This document shows positions 44,897 through 54,320 of a stretch of DNA of 64,000 bases, one piece after another. Under the pieces are notes generated by a model. It worked only from the letters and a program-made list of their open reading frames with translations. It made no database searches and was not told the DNA's origin. Numbering within the stretch: position 1 is the first letter of the stretch; each line of letters begins with the position of its first letter. Source of the DNA: Polaribacter vadi (GTDB lineage: Bacteria; Bacteroidota; Bacteroidia; Flavobacteriales; Flavobacteriaceae); NCBI RefSeq assembly GCF_018861005.1, contig NZ_JAHKQL010000001.1:62001-126000 (forward strand), written 5' to 3'. A program made the translations under genes and the position numbers.

Positions 44897-46396
44897 TTAA
44901 TTTTTCCTCCAAAAGAAAGGGGTAAATAAAATTAAAACAGTAAACAATTCTAGCCTACCAATTAGCATTAAAAAAGAGCAAAACCATTTTGCACCAGCAG
45001 ATAAATGTGCAAAACTATTTACAGGGCTAACAGAACCTAATGCTGGGCCAATATTACCTAAAGAAGATGCAGCAGCACCTAAAGCAGAATAAAAATCGAG
45101 ACCTAAGAATGTTAATATTACAGAAGATACTATAAATATTAACATGTAAATTATAAAAAAAGAAAGTATGTTAAAAACAATATTCTGACTTACAGATTTA
45201 CCATCATACCTAACAGGAATTATCGCATTTGGATGCAAGGCTTTTTTAAATTCTAAAAAACTGTTTTTTAGCATTACAATATGTCTTACCACTTTAACTC
45301 CACCACTTGTAGAACCAGCAGAACCACCAGTAAAAAATAAAGCAAAGAAAATACCAGTTGCAAAGAAACTCCACATGGTAAAATCTGCGGTTACAAAACC
45401 AGTTGTTGTTACTACTGAAGTTACCATAAAAAGAGCGTGTCTTATGGCGCTTTCTGCTTCTCCATAAACTTTAGGATGCGCAATTGTGGTTTGTAAGTTT
45501 GGGTCTTGAAAAAAGTAAATTATAATTACAATGATTGATGATACCCCAATAATACCAAGTAAGTAATATTTAAATTCTTCACTCTGAAAAACTTTTTGAA
45601 TCTTACCTTTCAAAGCAAAATAAGTTAATACAAAGTTTGTACCTGCTACCAACATAAAAAAGATGATTATATATTGTATAAAAGGTAAATTATTATAAAA
45701 AGCTACACTGTTATTTTTAGTAGAAAAACCTCCTGTACTTACTGTTGCCATTGCATGGTTTATTGCATCAAACCAGGTCATACCTGCAACTTTTAATAGA
45801 AAGAATTGCGCAAAAGTTAACAGGACATATATTAAATACAAACGTTTTGCTGTGTCTGTAATTCTTGGGTGTAATTTATCTGCAGATGGCCCAGGTGCTT
45901 CAGCTAAAAAAAGTTGCATACCACCAATGCCTAATAATGGTAAAATTGCAATTGTAAGCACGATAATTCCCATTCCTCCAATCCAATGTGTGGCAGACCT
46001 CCAGAAAAGGATTCCTTTTGGCATTGCTTCAATATCTGTTAAAATGGAAGAGCCAGTTGTAGAATAGCCAGAAATAGTTTCGAAAAATGCATCAGAAACA
46101 TGTGGAATTGCACCAGATAATAAATAAGGTAACATGCCTGTAATTGATAGTATTAACCAACCTAAAGTAACAATTAAATACCCTTCTTTTTTTTGAATAT
46201 TCGTGTTTTTTGGCTTGTTAAGGAAAAATAATAAAAGTCCTATAAACATGGTAATAACAGCTGCATTTAGAATTCCCCAAGCTGCATCTTCATCAGAAAA
46301 AAAACTAAAAGGAAAAGCAATAAACATAAAAAAACCGTTTAATATGGCTGTTACGCCTAAAAAACGATAGATTACTTTTAAGTTTAAATTTCCCAT
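44897..46396 (-). CDS. trkH: TrkH-family potassium uptake channel
   Basis: Membrane subunit for K+ uptake; 499 aa with about ten to twelve helices and the four pore-loop repeats of the Trk/Ktr/HKT family, including SGYSTTGSSILTDIE, STGGFSTKNNSVAF, TTTGFVTADFTMW and SLGNIGPALGSVSP at the expected spacing. GGMGIIVLTIAILPLLGIGGMQLF is typical of TrkH. Follows trkA by 4 nt in the same direction, so channel and its regulatory subunit form an operon. Confidence 0.95.
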   Translation of the reverse strand: MGNLNLKVIYRFLGVTAILNGFFMFIAFPFSFFSDEDAAWGILNAAVITMFIGLLLFFLNKPKNTNIQKKEGYLIVTLGWLILSITGMLPYLLSGAIPHVSDAFFETISGYSTTGSSILTDIEAMPKGILFWRSATHWIGGMGIIVLTIAILPLLGIGGMQLFLAEAPGPSADKLHPRITDTAKRLYLIYVLLTFAQFFLLKVAGMTWFDAINHAMATVSTGGFSTKNNSVAFYNNLPFIQYIIIFFMLVAGTNFVLTYFALKGKIQKVFQSEEFKYYLLGIIGVSSIIVIIIYFFQDPNLQTTIAHPKVYGEAESAIRHALFMVTSVVTTTGFVTADFTMWSFFATGIFFALFFTGGSAGSTSGGVKVVRHIVMLKNSFLEFKKALHPNAIIPVRYDGKSVSQNIVFNILSFFIIYMLIFIVSSVILTFLGLDFYSALGAAASSLGNIGPALGSVSPVNSFAHLSAGAKWFCSFLMLIGRLELFTVLILFTPFFWRKN

Positions 46397-46400
46397 TTTC

Positions 46401-47747
46401 TTATTTAAATAAACGCTCTACAGCTGTTATTGCTTCTGGTAAACAGAAAACAATTACTTTATCTTCATTTTGAATTTGCATATCACCATAAGGCATTAAA
46501 GCCTCACCATTTCTAATTACTCCACCAAAAACAGCTTCTCTAGGAAAACGTAAATCTCTAATTGGTTTTTCTGTAACTTTTGCTTTTGGTTGTACTTCAA
46601 ACTCAAAAACTTCTGCATCAATATTGTGTAAATTTGCTAACTCTAAAATTTCACCTTTTCTAATATGTTTAAAAATATTACTGGCTGCAATTAGTTTTTT
46701 GTTGATGAGTGACTGAATACCAATTGTCTGAGAAATATCAATATAATCCATATTTTCTACTAAAGCAATTGTCTTTTTTACACCTTTAGATTTGGCTACC
46801 AAACAAGACATTATATTGGTCTCAGAATTACCTGTTACAGCAATAAATGCATCAGTTTCTCTTATGTTTTCTTCTTCAAGTAACTCTAAATCTCTACCAT
46901 CACCATTTATAACTAGTGTGTTGCATAGCGTTTCTGCCAAAGATTCTGCTTTTTCTCTATTTTTTTCAATAAGTTTAACCTTAAAATTATCTTCACAAAG
47001 ATTTCTTGCTGTTTTTTCGCCAATACTACTACCACCTAAAATCATAACGTTTTTAATCTGGAATTGAGTTTTACCAATTATAGGATATAAATCTGTCATA
47101 CTATAATTTGGTACAGAAAAATATACTTGATCATCTATTTGATAAACAGTATCTCCTCTTGGTATTATAGTTTGCGAAACGTTTTCTCTTTTAATGGCAA
47201 TTGTCGTAAAATCTACGCTAGAAAATTTCTGATTACCTTCTTTAACAGATAAATCTACCAATGGCGATTTATAATCTAAAGTGGTACCTAAAACGTTAAT
47301 CAATCCACTTTCAAACTCTACAGTATCATTAAACGAAGATTGATTTAGCAGCATTTTAATTTCGTTAGCAGCTAATTCTTGAGGAGAAATCATAAAGTCT
47401 AATCCGAATTTAGAAAAATCGACCTCACATTCATTTAAAAACTCAGGGTTATCTATTCTAGCAATGGTTTTTTTTACTCCCAAAGATTTACCAATAACAG
47501 AAATTGTAAAGTTGGTGTTTTGGCTATCTGTTACAGCAATTAACAAATCTGCAGAAGCAATACCAACTTCTTTTAATAATTTTATAGAAGTTGCATCACC
47601 TTTTTTGGTAATAACATCTAAATGATTATTAAGGTAATCTAACTTATCACCATCAAAATCGATAATGTAAGTGTCTTGAGACTCGTAAGAAAGAAGCTTG
47701 GCCAAGTGAAATCCAACATCTCCAGCACCAGCTATAATAATCTTCAT
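46401..47747 (-). CDS. trkA: Trk system potassium transporter regulatory subunit
   Basis: Cytosolic subunit that gates TrkH in response to nucleotides. Two RCK-N Rossmann domains, each with TrkA-C: first GAGDVGFHLAKLLS (about 7-20) with YIIDFDGDKLD; second MILGGSSIGEKTARNLCE with LIEKNREKAE (about 230-260). 448 aa. I start at MKIIIAGAGDVG (47747); the upstream in-frame TTG at 47774 lies inside the -7 promoter box, so it cannot be the start if that promoter is used. Precedes trkH. Confidence 0.95.
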   Translation of the reverse strand: MKIIIAGAGDVGFHLAKLLSYESQDTYIIDFDGDKLDYLNNHLDVITKKGDATSIKLLKEVGIASADLLIAVTDSQNTNFTISVIGKSLGVKKTIARIDNPEFLNECEVDFSKFGLDFMISPQELAANEIKMLLNQSSFNDTVEFESGLINVLGTTLDYKSPLVDLSVKEGNQKFSSVDFTTIAIKRENVSQTIIPRGDTVYQIDDQVYFSVPNYSMTDLYPIIGKTQFQIKNVMILGGSSIGEKTARNLCEDNFKVKLIEKNREKAESLAETLCNTLVINGDGRDLELLEEENIRETDAFIAVTGNSETNIMSCLVAKSKGVKKTIALVENMDYIDISQTIGIQSLINKKLIAASNIFKHIRKGEILELANLHNIDAEVFEFEVQPKAKVTEKPIRDLRFPREAVFGGVIRNGEALMPYGDMQIQNEDKVIVFCLPEAITAVERLFK

Positions 47748-47771
47748 ATAAAATAAATAGAATATAGTATG

Positions 47772-47804
47772 CAAAGATATGAAGAGTTTTATTGGAAATA
47801 CAAA
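47772..47804 (-). promoter_or_regulatory. Bacteroidota-type promoter of trkA-trkH
   Basis: On the minus strand: TTTG (47804-47801), 21-nt spacer, TATCTTTG (47779-47772). Both boxes match the -33 TTTG and -7 TAnnTTTG consensus exactly. The transcript would begin about 20 nt before the ATG at 47747. Confidence 0.7.
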
Positions 47805-47916
47805 TTAATAGAATTTTTCAGTTGAGTAACAATTAAATATTATATGATAATTATCTTCTTTTTTTTTAAATAGAAGTTTTAACTTTACTTTATAATTAAT
47901 CTTAACACGCAAATTT

Positions 47917-50163
47917 GTGAACACAAAACAGCAGAGTTTATCCGTTATTTTTGCCAGTATAATTTTAGTTTTGTTGTTTTATTCTTGTCAGAAAAAAGAA
48001 GACTACAAAGAGGTTAATACAAAAAAAAGCGTATTTCTAACAGGTGAAGTTATTCCAGATAGCCACTTTTTAGGTGATCAAAAATGTAAAGAATGTCATC
48101 AAAATGAATTTAAAAAATGGAAAGGTTCTCATCATGATAAAGCAATGCAAATTGCAGATAGTGCTACTGTTTTAGCAAATTTTAATAATAAAAAATTTAC
48201 AAGCCAAGGTGTAACTTCTCACTTTTTTAAAAAAGGAAAAGATTTTTATGTAAACACAGATGGGCCTGATGGTAAAAACCATGATTACAAAATTATTTAT
48301 GTCTTTGGAATAACACCTTTACAACAATACATTGTTCAATTTCCTGATGGACATTATCAATGTTTAAGAACAGCTTGGGATTCTGTTAAAAATAAATGGT
48401 TCGATTTATATCCAGACTTTAAAGTAGTGCATTCAGAATGGTTGCATTGGTCTAGAGGAGGTTTAAATTGGAACAACATGTGTTCAGATTGCCATTCTAC
48501 AAATGTTCGTAAAAATTACGATGTAAAAACACACAGTTATAATACCAAATTTGCAATTATAAATGTGAATTGCGAAGCTTGTCATGGGCCAGGAAAACAA
48601 CATGTTACAGATGTTGATAAAATGGGAGAGAACTATGTTTCTAATGGGAGTTTTCAAATGACTTCTGAAACAGAACCTAAAGAATTGGTAGATAAGTGTG
48701 CACGTTGCCACATGAGAAGAGAGCAATATTCTGAAACTTTTAATTTTGAAGGAACTATGTTAGATCATTATTACCCTCAATTATTAGAAGAAAGATTATA
48801 TCAAGCAGATGGGCAGATTTTAGATGAAGTTTATGTTTATGGTTCATTTACACAAAGTAAAATGTATCAAAATGATGTTACTTGTACCAATTGTCATGAT
48901 GCGCATACATTAAAACTAAAGTTTGATGGAAATAAATTGTGTGCACAATGTCATGTTCCAGAAACTTATGATACTCCAAAACATCATGCTCATCCTTTAA
49001 ATACTGAATCTTCAAAGTGTGTAAGTTGTCATATGCCAGGACGTGTTTATATGGGGAATGATTTTAGACCAGATCATAGTTTTAGAGTACCAAGGCCAGA
49101 TTTAAGTGTAAAATATGGAACGCCAAATGCATGTTCTGGTTGTCATAAAGACAAAGATGATGTTTGGGCAGCAGCAAGTTTTACAAAGTTATATGGAGCT
49201 GTAGATTCTGTACATTATTCAGAAAAATTAGCACCAGGTATTACAATGCAACCAAATGCTCATTTAGGTTTAATTGAGTTGATGAACGAAAAACATCAAC
49301 CAGAAATTGTAAGAGCATCAGCAGTAAAAGCATTATCTAATTATGATGTAGATAGTTTTATTGATGAGTTTACGAAACTTTTAAAAGATGAATCTGCCAT
49401 TGTTAGAGGCGCAAGTGTAGATGTTTTAAATTTGATAAACAACACAGATTATACAGCTTATTTTTTACCGCTTTTAGAAGATCCAAAAAGAAGTGTTAGA
49501 ATTAAAGCATTCTTTGGTTTAGGTACTTTAGATGCTTCATCAATTCCTAAAGTCTATCAAGAAAGTTATCAAAAAGTAAAAAATGAATTTTGGACCCATA
49601 TTAACACCAATTCAGATTTTGTAGGTACAAGAATGAAGAAAGGAGATTATTTAATTAAACAAGGCAAACTTTTCGAAGCAATAAAAAGTTACGAAAGTGC
49701 ACTTGATATTGATGATATTAATAATCAAATTAGAGTAAATTTAGCAACTTTATATTATAATACTCAACAGTTTGATAAAGCTGAAACCACTTATAAAGAG
49801 ATTATTAAATTTCAACCAGATTATGGACCTGTTTATTATTCTTTATCACTTTTATATGCTGAGCTTAATAGAGTGGATGGAGCTATTGAGCAATTAAAGA
49901 AAGCCCAAAAGTTAATGCCAGAAAATATAAGAGTCTATTATAATTTAGGATTGTTATATGATAAAAAGCAAGATTTTAAACAAGCAGAAAAAACAATAAT
50001 TACAGGTTTAAAGGTAGATAATACTAACGAAAGTTTGTTGTACGTTTTAGCTTATATTTATGGAAAATCCAATCAAAAAGAAAAAGCAAAAAACATTGTA
50101 AAAAAGTTAATTGATTTATACCCAAATAACCAACAATACAGAGTTTTTTTAAGTCAGTTATAG
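47917..50163 (+). CDS. octaheme c-type cytochrome/TPR lipoprotein
   Basis: 748 aa, GTG start. Lipobox-like YSC (Cys24) at the end of the signal sequence. Eight CxxCH heme sites: residues 57, 189, 219, 261, 323, 342, 368 and 406. The layout (CKECH followed by WKGSHHDKAM) is that of the cytochrome c554-like/multiheme families with TPR. After the heme domain come HEAT-like repeats (about 440-540: VRASAVKALSNYDVDSF, VRIKAFFGLGTLD) and about four TPR units (570-748). Possible electron transfer or protein-interaction role in the periplasm; partners not apparent. Confidence 0.93.
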   Translation: MNTKQQSLSVIFASIILVLLFYSCQKKEDYKEVNTKKSVFLTGEVIPDSHFLGDQKCKECHQNEFKKWKGSHHDKAMQIADSATVLANFNNKKFTSQGVTSHFFKKGKDFYVNTDGPDGKNHDYKIIYVFGITPLQQYIVQFPDGHYQCLRTAWDSVKNKWFDLYPDFKVVHSEWLHWSRGGLNWNNMCSDCHSTNVRKNYDVKTHSYNTKFAIINVNCEACHGPGKQHVTDVDKMGENYVSNGSFQMTSETEPKELVDKCARCHMRREQYSETFNFEGTMLDHYYPQLLEERLYQADGQILDEVYVYGSFTQSKMYQNDVTCTNCHDAHTLKLKFDGNKLCAQCHVPETYDTPKHHAHPLNTESSKCVSCHMPGRVYMGNDFRPDHSFRVPRPDLSVKYGTPNACSGCHKDKDDVWAAASFTKLYGAVDSVHYSEKLAPGITMQPNAHLGLIELMNEKHQPEIVRASAVKALSNYDVDSFIDEFTKLLKDESAIVRGASVDVLNLINNTDYTAYFLPLLEDPKRSVRIKAFFGLGTLDASSIPKVYQESYQKVKNEFWTHINTNSDFVGTRMKKGDYLIKQGKLFEAIKSYESALDIDDINNQIRVNLATLYYNTQQFDKAETTYKEIIKFQPDYGPVYYSLSLLYAELNRVDGAIEQLKKAQKLMPENIRVYYNLGLLYDKKQDFKQAEKTIITGLKVDNTNESLLYVLAYIYGKSNQKEKAKNIVKKLIDLYPNNQQYRVFLSQL

Positions 50164-50201
50164 TTTCTTTTCGTTTTTTGTACTTTTATAAAAAACTGTT
50201 T

Positions 50202-50888
50202 ATGGAAAAGTTAACGATTAAATCTTGGGCTTTAGATGATAGACCTCGCGAAAAATTATTGGCAAAAGGTAAAAATGTTTTGTCTGATGCAGAACTAATA
50301 GCTATTTTAATTGGTTCTGGAAATAGAAACGAAAGTGCTGTGGCTTTGTCTAAAAGAATTTTACAATCTGTAGAAGGTAATATTAATGCATTGGCTAAAC
50401 TATCCGTAGAAAAACTTACTAAATTTAAAGGTATAGGAGAAGCCAAAGCTATTGCAATAATTACAGCTTTAGAATTGGGTAAAAGAAGGCAATTAGAAGT
50501 AGCTTTAGAGAAACCTAAAATTACCAGTAGTAAAGATGTTTTTAATGTAATGCAACCAATAATTGGCGATTTAGATCACGAAGAATTTTGGGTTTTATTT
50601 TTAAGTAATTCAAATAAAGTTATTGCAAAATCTCAAGTAAGTAAAGGTGGTTTAACAGCTACAATTGTAGATGTTAGATTGTTGTTTAAGAGAGCTTTAG
50701 AGTTAGCTTGTGTAGGTTTAATTGCTTGCCATAATCATCCTTCAGGAAAATTAGTGCCTAGTAATGCAGATAAAAATATTACTCAAAAAATAAAAGAAGC
50801 AGGTACTATTTTAGATATAAAATTGTTAGATCATTTAATAATTACTCAAAAAGCGTATTTTAGCTTTGCAGATGAAGGGATTTTGTAA
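50202..50888 (+). CDS. radC: RadC-family (JAB/MPN) protein
   Basis: 228 aa, UPF0758. Helix-hairpin-helix region (LTKFKGIGEAKAIAI) followed by the JAB metalloprotease-like domain with HNHPSGKLVPSNAD (His-x-His-x10-Asp metal site) and a preceding conserved Glu. Despite the name, no role in recombination has been established. Start chosen at ATG 50202 (MEKLTIKSWALDDRPREK); an in-frame TTG 24 nt upstream is less likely. Confidence 0.94.
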   Translation: MEKLTIKSWALDDRPREKLLAKGKNVLSDAELIAILIGSGNRNESAVALSKRILQSVEGNINALAKLSVEKLTKFKGIGEAKAIAIITALELGKRRQLEVALEKPKITSSKDVFNVMQPIIGDLDHEEFWVLFLSNSNKVIAKSQVSKGGLTATIVDVRLLFKRALELACVGLIACHNHPSGKLVPSNADKNITQKIKEAGTILDIKLLDHLIITQKAYFSFADEGIL

Positions 50889-50927
50889 AAAATAGAAATT
50901 CGTAAATCAAAAATTGTAATTCGTTTA

Positions 50928-52232
50928 ATGATATTAGTTTATACACATAAAATTACACCTAGAGTTCGCTATATTTTTAAGCATATTCTTACAAGAACTT
51001 TATTAATTTCTGTAGACTTTACCAATAAAGTAGAAGAATTTGTTGCACATAATGGACCTAAATTATCATATACAAAAACACCTTTAGGAACTGAGTTTTT
51101 TATAAAAAGTAATGAGCTGTTATTTGAACAGGGTTTAAATGATGTTGAAATAATGATGAATAAATGGGAAGATGTACCTTGCTTTTTTGCAACAAATTCA
51201 AAATCATCTATTCCTTTTGATATTTTTGCGGCTAGTTTTTACTTAATTACACGTTATGAGGAATATTTGCCACATGTAAAAGATATTCACGGACGTTTCA
51301 CAGCAGAACAGAGTTTAGCCTTTAAAAAAGGTTTTTTAGAAAAACCAGTTGTAGATATTTGGGCATTTAAATTTCTAGAATTATTAAAAGAAAAGTTTCC
51401 TGATTACGACTATGAAAAGCGGACTTATAATTTTATTTCTACTATAGATATAGATAATGCTTTTGCCTATAAACACAAAAGTTTAGTTAGAAGTGTAGGT
51501 GGTTTTTTTAACGATTTATTTCATTTTAAATTGTTGAATGTTTGGACACGTTTTGTGGTTACTTTTAATATAAAAAATGATCCTTTTAATACGTTTGCTA
51601 AACTGCTTAGGTTTAAAAAAGATTATAATGTAAAGACAATATTCTTTTTCCTAATAGGCGATTATACTACTTTAGATACCAATGTTTCTGCATCAAAAGA
51701 AAAATACAGACTGCTTATTAAAGAAATGGTAGATTACGCAAAAGTTGGTTTGCATCCTTCTTACTTTTCTATGCAAAATTTTGCAATGCTAAAGAAAGAA
51801 AAAGAAAGGTTAGAGGGTATAACAAATACACCTGTAAAAAGCTCTAGACAACATTATTTACGTTTTAGTTTGCCAGAAACCTACCAACATTTAATAGATT
51901 TAGAAATAGAAGAAGATTATTCTATGGGGTATGCAAGTAACGTAGGTTTTAGAGCAAGTACATGTACACCTTTTTATTTTTACGATTTAGATTTCGAGAT
52001 TCAAACTCCTTTAAAAATCTATCCTTTTGCAGTTATGGATACAACTTTAAACGATTATATGAAGCTTACTCCAAAACAATCTTTAGGTAGAATTAGAGAT
52101 TTAAAAAATGAAGTAAAAGCGGTAAACGGAACTTTTATCACCTTGTTTCATAACGAAAGTTTAAGCGATTATTTACGCTGGAAAGGTTGGAAACGTTTAT
52201 ATGAATCTATGCTTAAAATAGCTACTTCTTAA
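50928..52232 (+). CDS. polysaccharide deacetylase-family protein with N-terminal DUF7033-like domain
   Basis: 434 aa. The N-terminal ~130 residues (ITPRVRYIFKHILTRTL, IPFDIFAASFYLITRYEEYLPH) are the domain usually fused in front of the deacetylase in Bacteroidota. The NodB-like part contains FISTIDIDNAFAYKHK (first Asp of the metal site region) and YAKVGLHPSYFS; the terminal VNGTFITLFHNES matches the last catalytic motif. Some metal ligands are atypical, so activity is uncertain. Directly abuts an acyltransferase-like gene; together they may act on a surface glycan. Confidence 0.85.
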   Translation: MILVYTHKITPRVRYIFKHILTRTLLISVDFTNKVEEFVAHNGPKLSYTKTPLGTEFFIKSNELLFEQGLNDVEIMMNKWEDVPCFFATNSKSSIPFDIFAASFYLITRYEEYLPHVKDIHGRFTAEQSLAFKKGFLEKPVVDIWAFKFLELLKEKFPDYDYEKRTYNFISTIDIDNAFAYKHKSLVRSVGGFFNDLFHFKLLNVWTRFVVTFNIKNDPFNTFAKLLRFKKDYNVKTIFFFLIGDYTTLDTNVSASKEKYRLLIKEMVDYAKVGLHPSYFSMQNFAMLKKEKERLEGITNTPVKSSRQHYLRFSLPETYQHLIDLEIEEDYSMGYASNVGFRASTCTPFYFYDLDFEIQTPLKIYPFAVMDTTLNDYMKLTPKQSLGRIRDLKNEVKAVNGTFITLFHNESLSDYLRWKGWKRLYESMLKIATS

Positions 52233-53084
52233 ATGATTGAATACATTAAAAGAAAGGATTTAGAAGATGCTAAGTATAATGCTTGTATAAAAAATTCAAT
52301 ACAAAGTAGAATCTACGCTTTTTCGTGGTATTTAGATATTGTTGCAGACAATTGGGATGTTTTAGTGCTGGATGATTATGATGCTGTAATGCCAATTATT
52401 TGGAGCCAGAAATATTTGATAAAATATATTGCACAACCACCATTTTGTCAGCAATTGGGTGTTTTTTCTTTAGATGAAATATCCGAAGAAATTCAACAAA
52501 ATTTTATTGCTAAAATTCCTTTAAAATATTTAAAAGTTCAGCTAGTTTTTAATAGCAAAAACCTAATTATAAAAAAGAATTTACGAGTAAATTACGTTTT
52601 AGATTTATCAAATGAATATTCAGAAGTAAAAAAACAATTTTCTAAAGGTAGAAAACACGCCATAAAAGTTGCAGAAAAGAACTGCTTAACTATAAAGGAT
52701 GTAAACATAAGCAGTTTAATAGAAATACAGAAACAACATTACAATTACATTATTTCTGAAACTAAATTTAAGAATTTGGCTATAGCTCTTATCAACAAAA
52801 ATAAAGGTCAAGTTTTAGGTGTTTTTAAAGATGATGTTTTAATTGGTGGAGGTTTTTTTATAAAATCTAAAAGTAGAATTATCTATTTGTATTCTTCTTT
52901 TAATGCTGATGGTAGAAAATACCAAGCTGCAAGTTTTTTGATTAATTATGTTATTCAGAAAAATATAAAAAGCAATTTTTATCTAGATTTTGAAGGTGGT
53001 AATTTACCAAATATTGGTAAATTTTATAGAAGTTTTGGGGCAGAACAAGAAGATTATTCCTTTTTAGAAAGAACTTTGTTGTAA
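52233..53084 (+). CDS. FemAB/GNAT-like acyltransferase
   Basis: 283 aa, ATG immediately after the deacetylase stop codon. Two-lobe GNAT layout: MIEYIKRKDLEDAKYNACIKNS, then YVLDLSNEYSEVKKQFSKGRKHAIKVAEKN as in FemAB-like transferases, and GQVLGVFKDDVLIGGGFFIKSKSRIIYLYSS as the core GNAT strand pair. Could transfer an acyl or aminoacyl group onto a surface glycan or peptidoglycan; donor unknown. Its 3' end overlaps the convergent flippase gene by 31 nt. Confidence 0.8.
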   Translation: MIEYIKRKDLEDAKYNACIKNSIQSRIYAFSWYLDIVADNWDVLVLDDYDAVMPIIWSQKYLIKYIAQPPFCQQLGVFSLDEISEEIQQNFIAKIPLKYLKVQLVFNSKNLIIKKNLRVNYVLDLSNEYSEVKKQFSKGRKHAIKVAEKNCLTIKDVNISSLIEIQKQHYNYIISETKFKNLAIALINKNKGQVLGVFKDDVLIGGGFFIKSKSRIIYLYSSFNADGRKYQAASFLINYVIQKNIKSNFYLDFEGGNLPNIGKFYRSFGAEQEDYSFLERTLL

Positions 53085-54319
53085 TTTATTTGAAATAAAA
53101 TTGCAGATAAAATTCCTGTAAACCACATTAAAACAGCAGAGGTAATTGCGGCTCCTGTAATACCATACTCAGGTATTAGATAATAATTTGTAATTACATT
53201 AATAATTATTGCAATGCTAGAAATGTAGTAATTTATATGTGCTTTACCTATGGAGGAAAGTAAGTTGCCAAACAAACCTCTAAAAATAAAAATACCTGTA
53301 ATACCTAACATCAAAATTATAAAAGGTTCTGTATAATTGATAAAATTAGCATCTAGTAAACTTAAAATTTCGGCAGCAAAAAAATAGCAAACTAAAAGTG
53401 CACACACACTTACAACAGAGAAGAAAAGCATGTAACTTTTAATATAATTTAATATGTATTTTTTATCAAATATTTTTTCTGTGAAGGCAACAAAATCCGT
53501 AGAAATAAAAACTCTTGGTAAAAATAATAAGCTAAAAGGTATTATAGAAATGTATCTGTAATTGGTTATCATTTCTTTATCATCTAATAAATAACCAATT
53601 AAAATAATATCAATTACAAAAAGTAGTTGTGTAACAACGTTAGATAAACTTGCAAAAAAACCATATTTCCAGAAAGAAAAATTAGTGATGGCTAACTTAA
53701 TTTCTGAGTTAAAATTAATATTTAATTTTTTTATAAATAAGATTGATGTTAAAAGAGGAGTAATTAAAAGTGCAATTGCATAACCTGTACCTTTAAAAAA
53801 ATAACTCAACCCCAAAACACTTATTAATAAAATAATACTATTGGTAAATTCTGTATAAGCAAAAGATTTATTGTTGTGTTTTAACCTAAATTGGGCTCTA
53901 ATAATTTCGAAAATAAAAGAAGGTAAAATTATAAAAGACAAAATAATTACATAAAATTGTGTGTTTTCAAATTTAAAAGTGATAAAAAAACTACTAATAA
54001 TTATAAGTGCTATTATAGCTAAAGAAGCCCATAAACCTTTTTTAAATACATAGATGAACAAACTATTTTTTTCGTCATCATTTTTTAGCAAAGCACCATA
54101 TCTTATTAAACTTTGGTGTAATCCAAAACCACTAATAGGAATTATAAAAACCACAATATTATAAGCAAAAAGTACAACCCCTAATTCGTCATTAGAAATT
54201 AGTTTTAAAGCTAACCAAGAAGCAAGAAAAGAAAACAATCTTGCAATTATAGTTGCAGAAAAAACATAGCTGCCAGATCTACTTAAAAAATTTAATATGT
54301 AGTTTTTTAATAATTTCAA
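53054..54319 (-). CDS. oligosaccharide flippase, MATE/Wzx-like
   Basis: 421 aa, about twelve transmembrane helices spread across the protein. Segments SATIIARLFSFLASWLALKLISNDELGVVLFAYNI and GITGAAITSAVLMWFTGIL are typical of the polysaccharide biosynthesis (Wzx-type) MOP family. Probably flips lipid-linked oligosaccharide to the periplasm. It follows the glycosyltransferase gene by 1 nt, so they are co-transcribed. The 31-nt 3' overlap with the acyltransferase gene is unusual in length but convergent. Confidence 0.88.
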   Translation of the reverse strand: MKLLKNYILNFLSRSGSYVFSATIIARLFSFLASWLALKLISNDELGVVLFAYNIVVFIIPISGFGLHQSLIRYGALLKNDDEKNSLFIYVFKKGLWASLAIIALIIISSFFITFKFENTQFYVIILSFIILPSFIFEIIRAQFRLKHNNKSFAYTEFTNSIILLISVLGLSYFFKGTGYAIALLITPLLTSILFIKKLNINFNSEIKLAITNFSFWKYGFFASLSNVVTQLLFVIDIILIGYLLDDKEMITNYRYISIIPFSLLFLPRVFISTDFVAFTEKIFDKKYILNYIKSYMLFFSVVSVCALLVCYFFAAEILSLLDANFINYTEPFIILMLGITGIFIFRGLFGNLLSSIGKAHINYYISSIAIIINVITNYYLIPEYGITGAAITSAVLMWFTGILSAILFQINYNKVLSKKE

Positions 54320-54320
54320 C

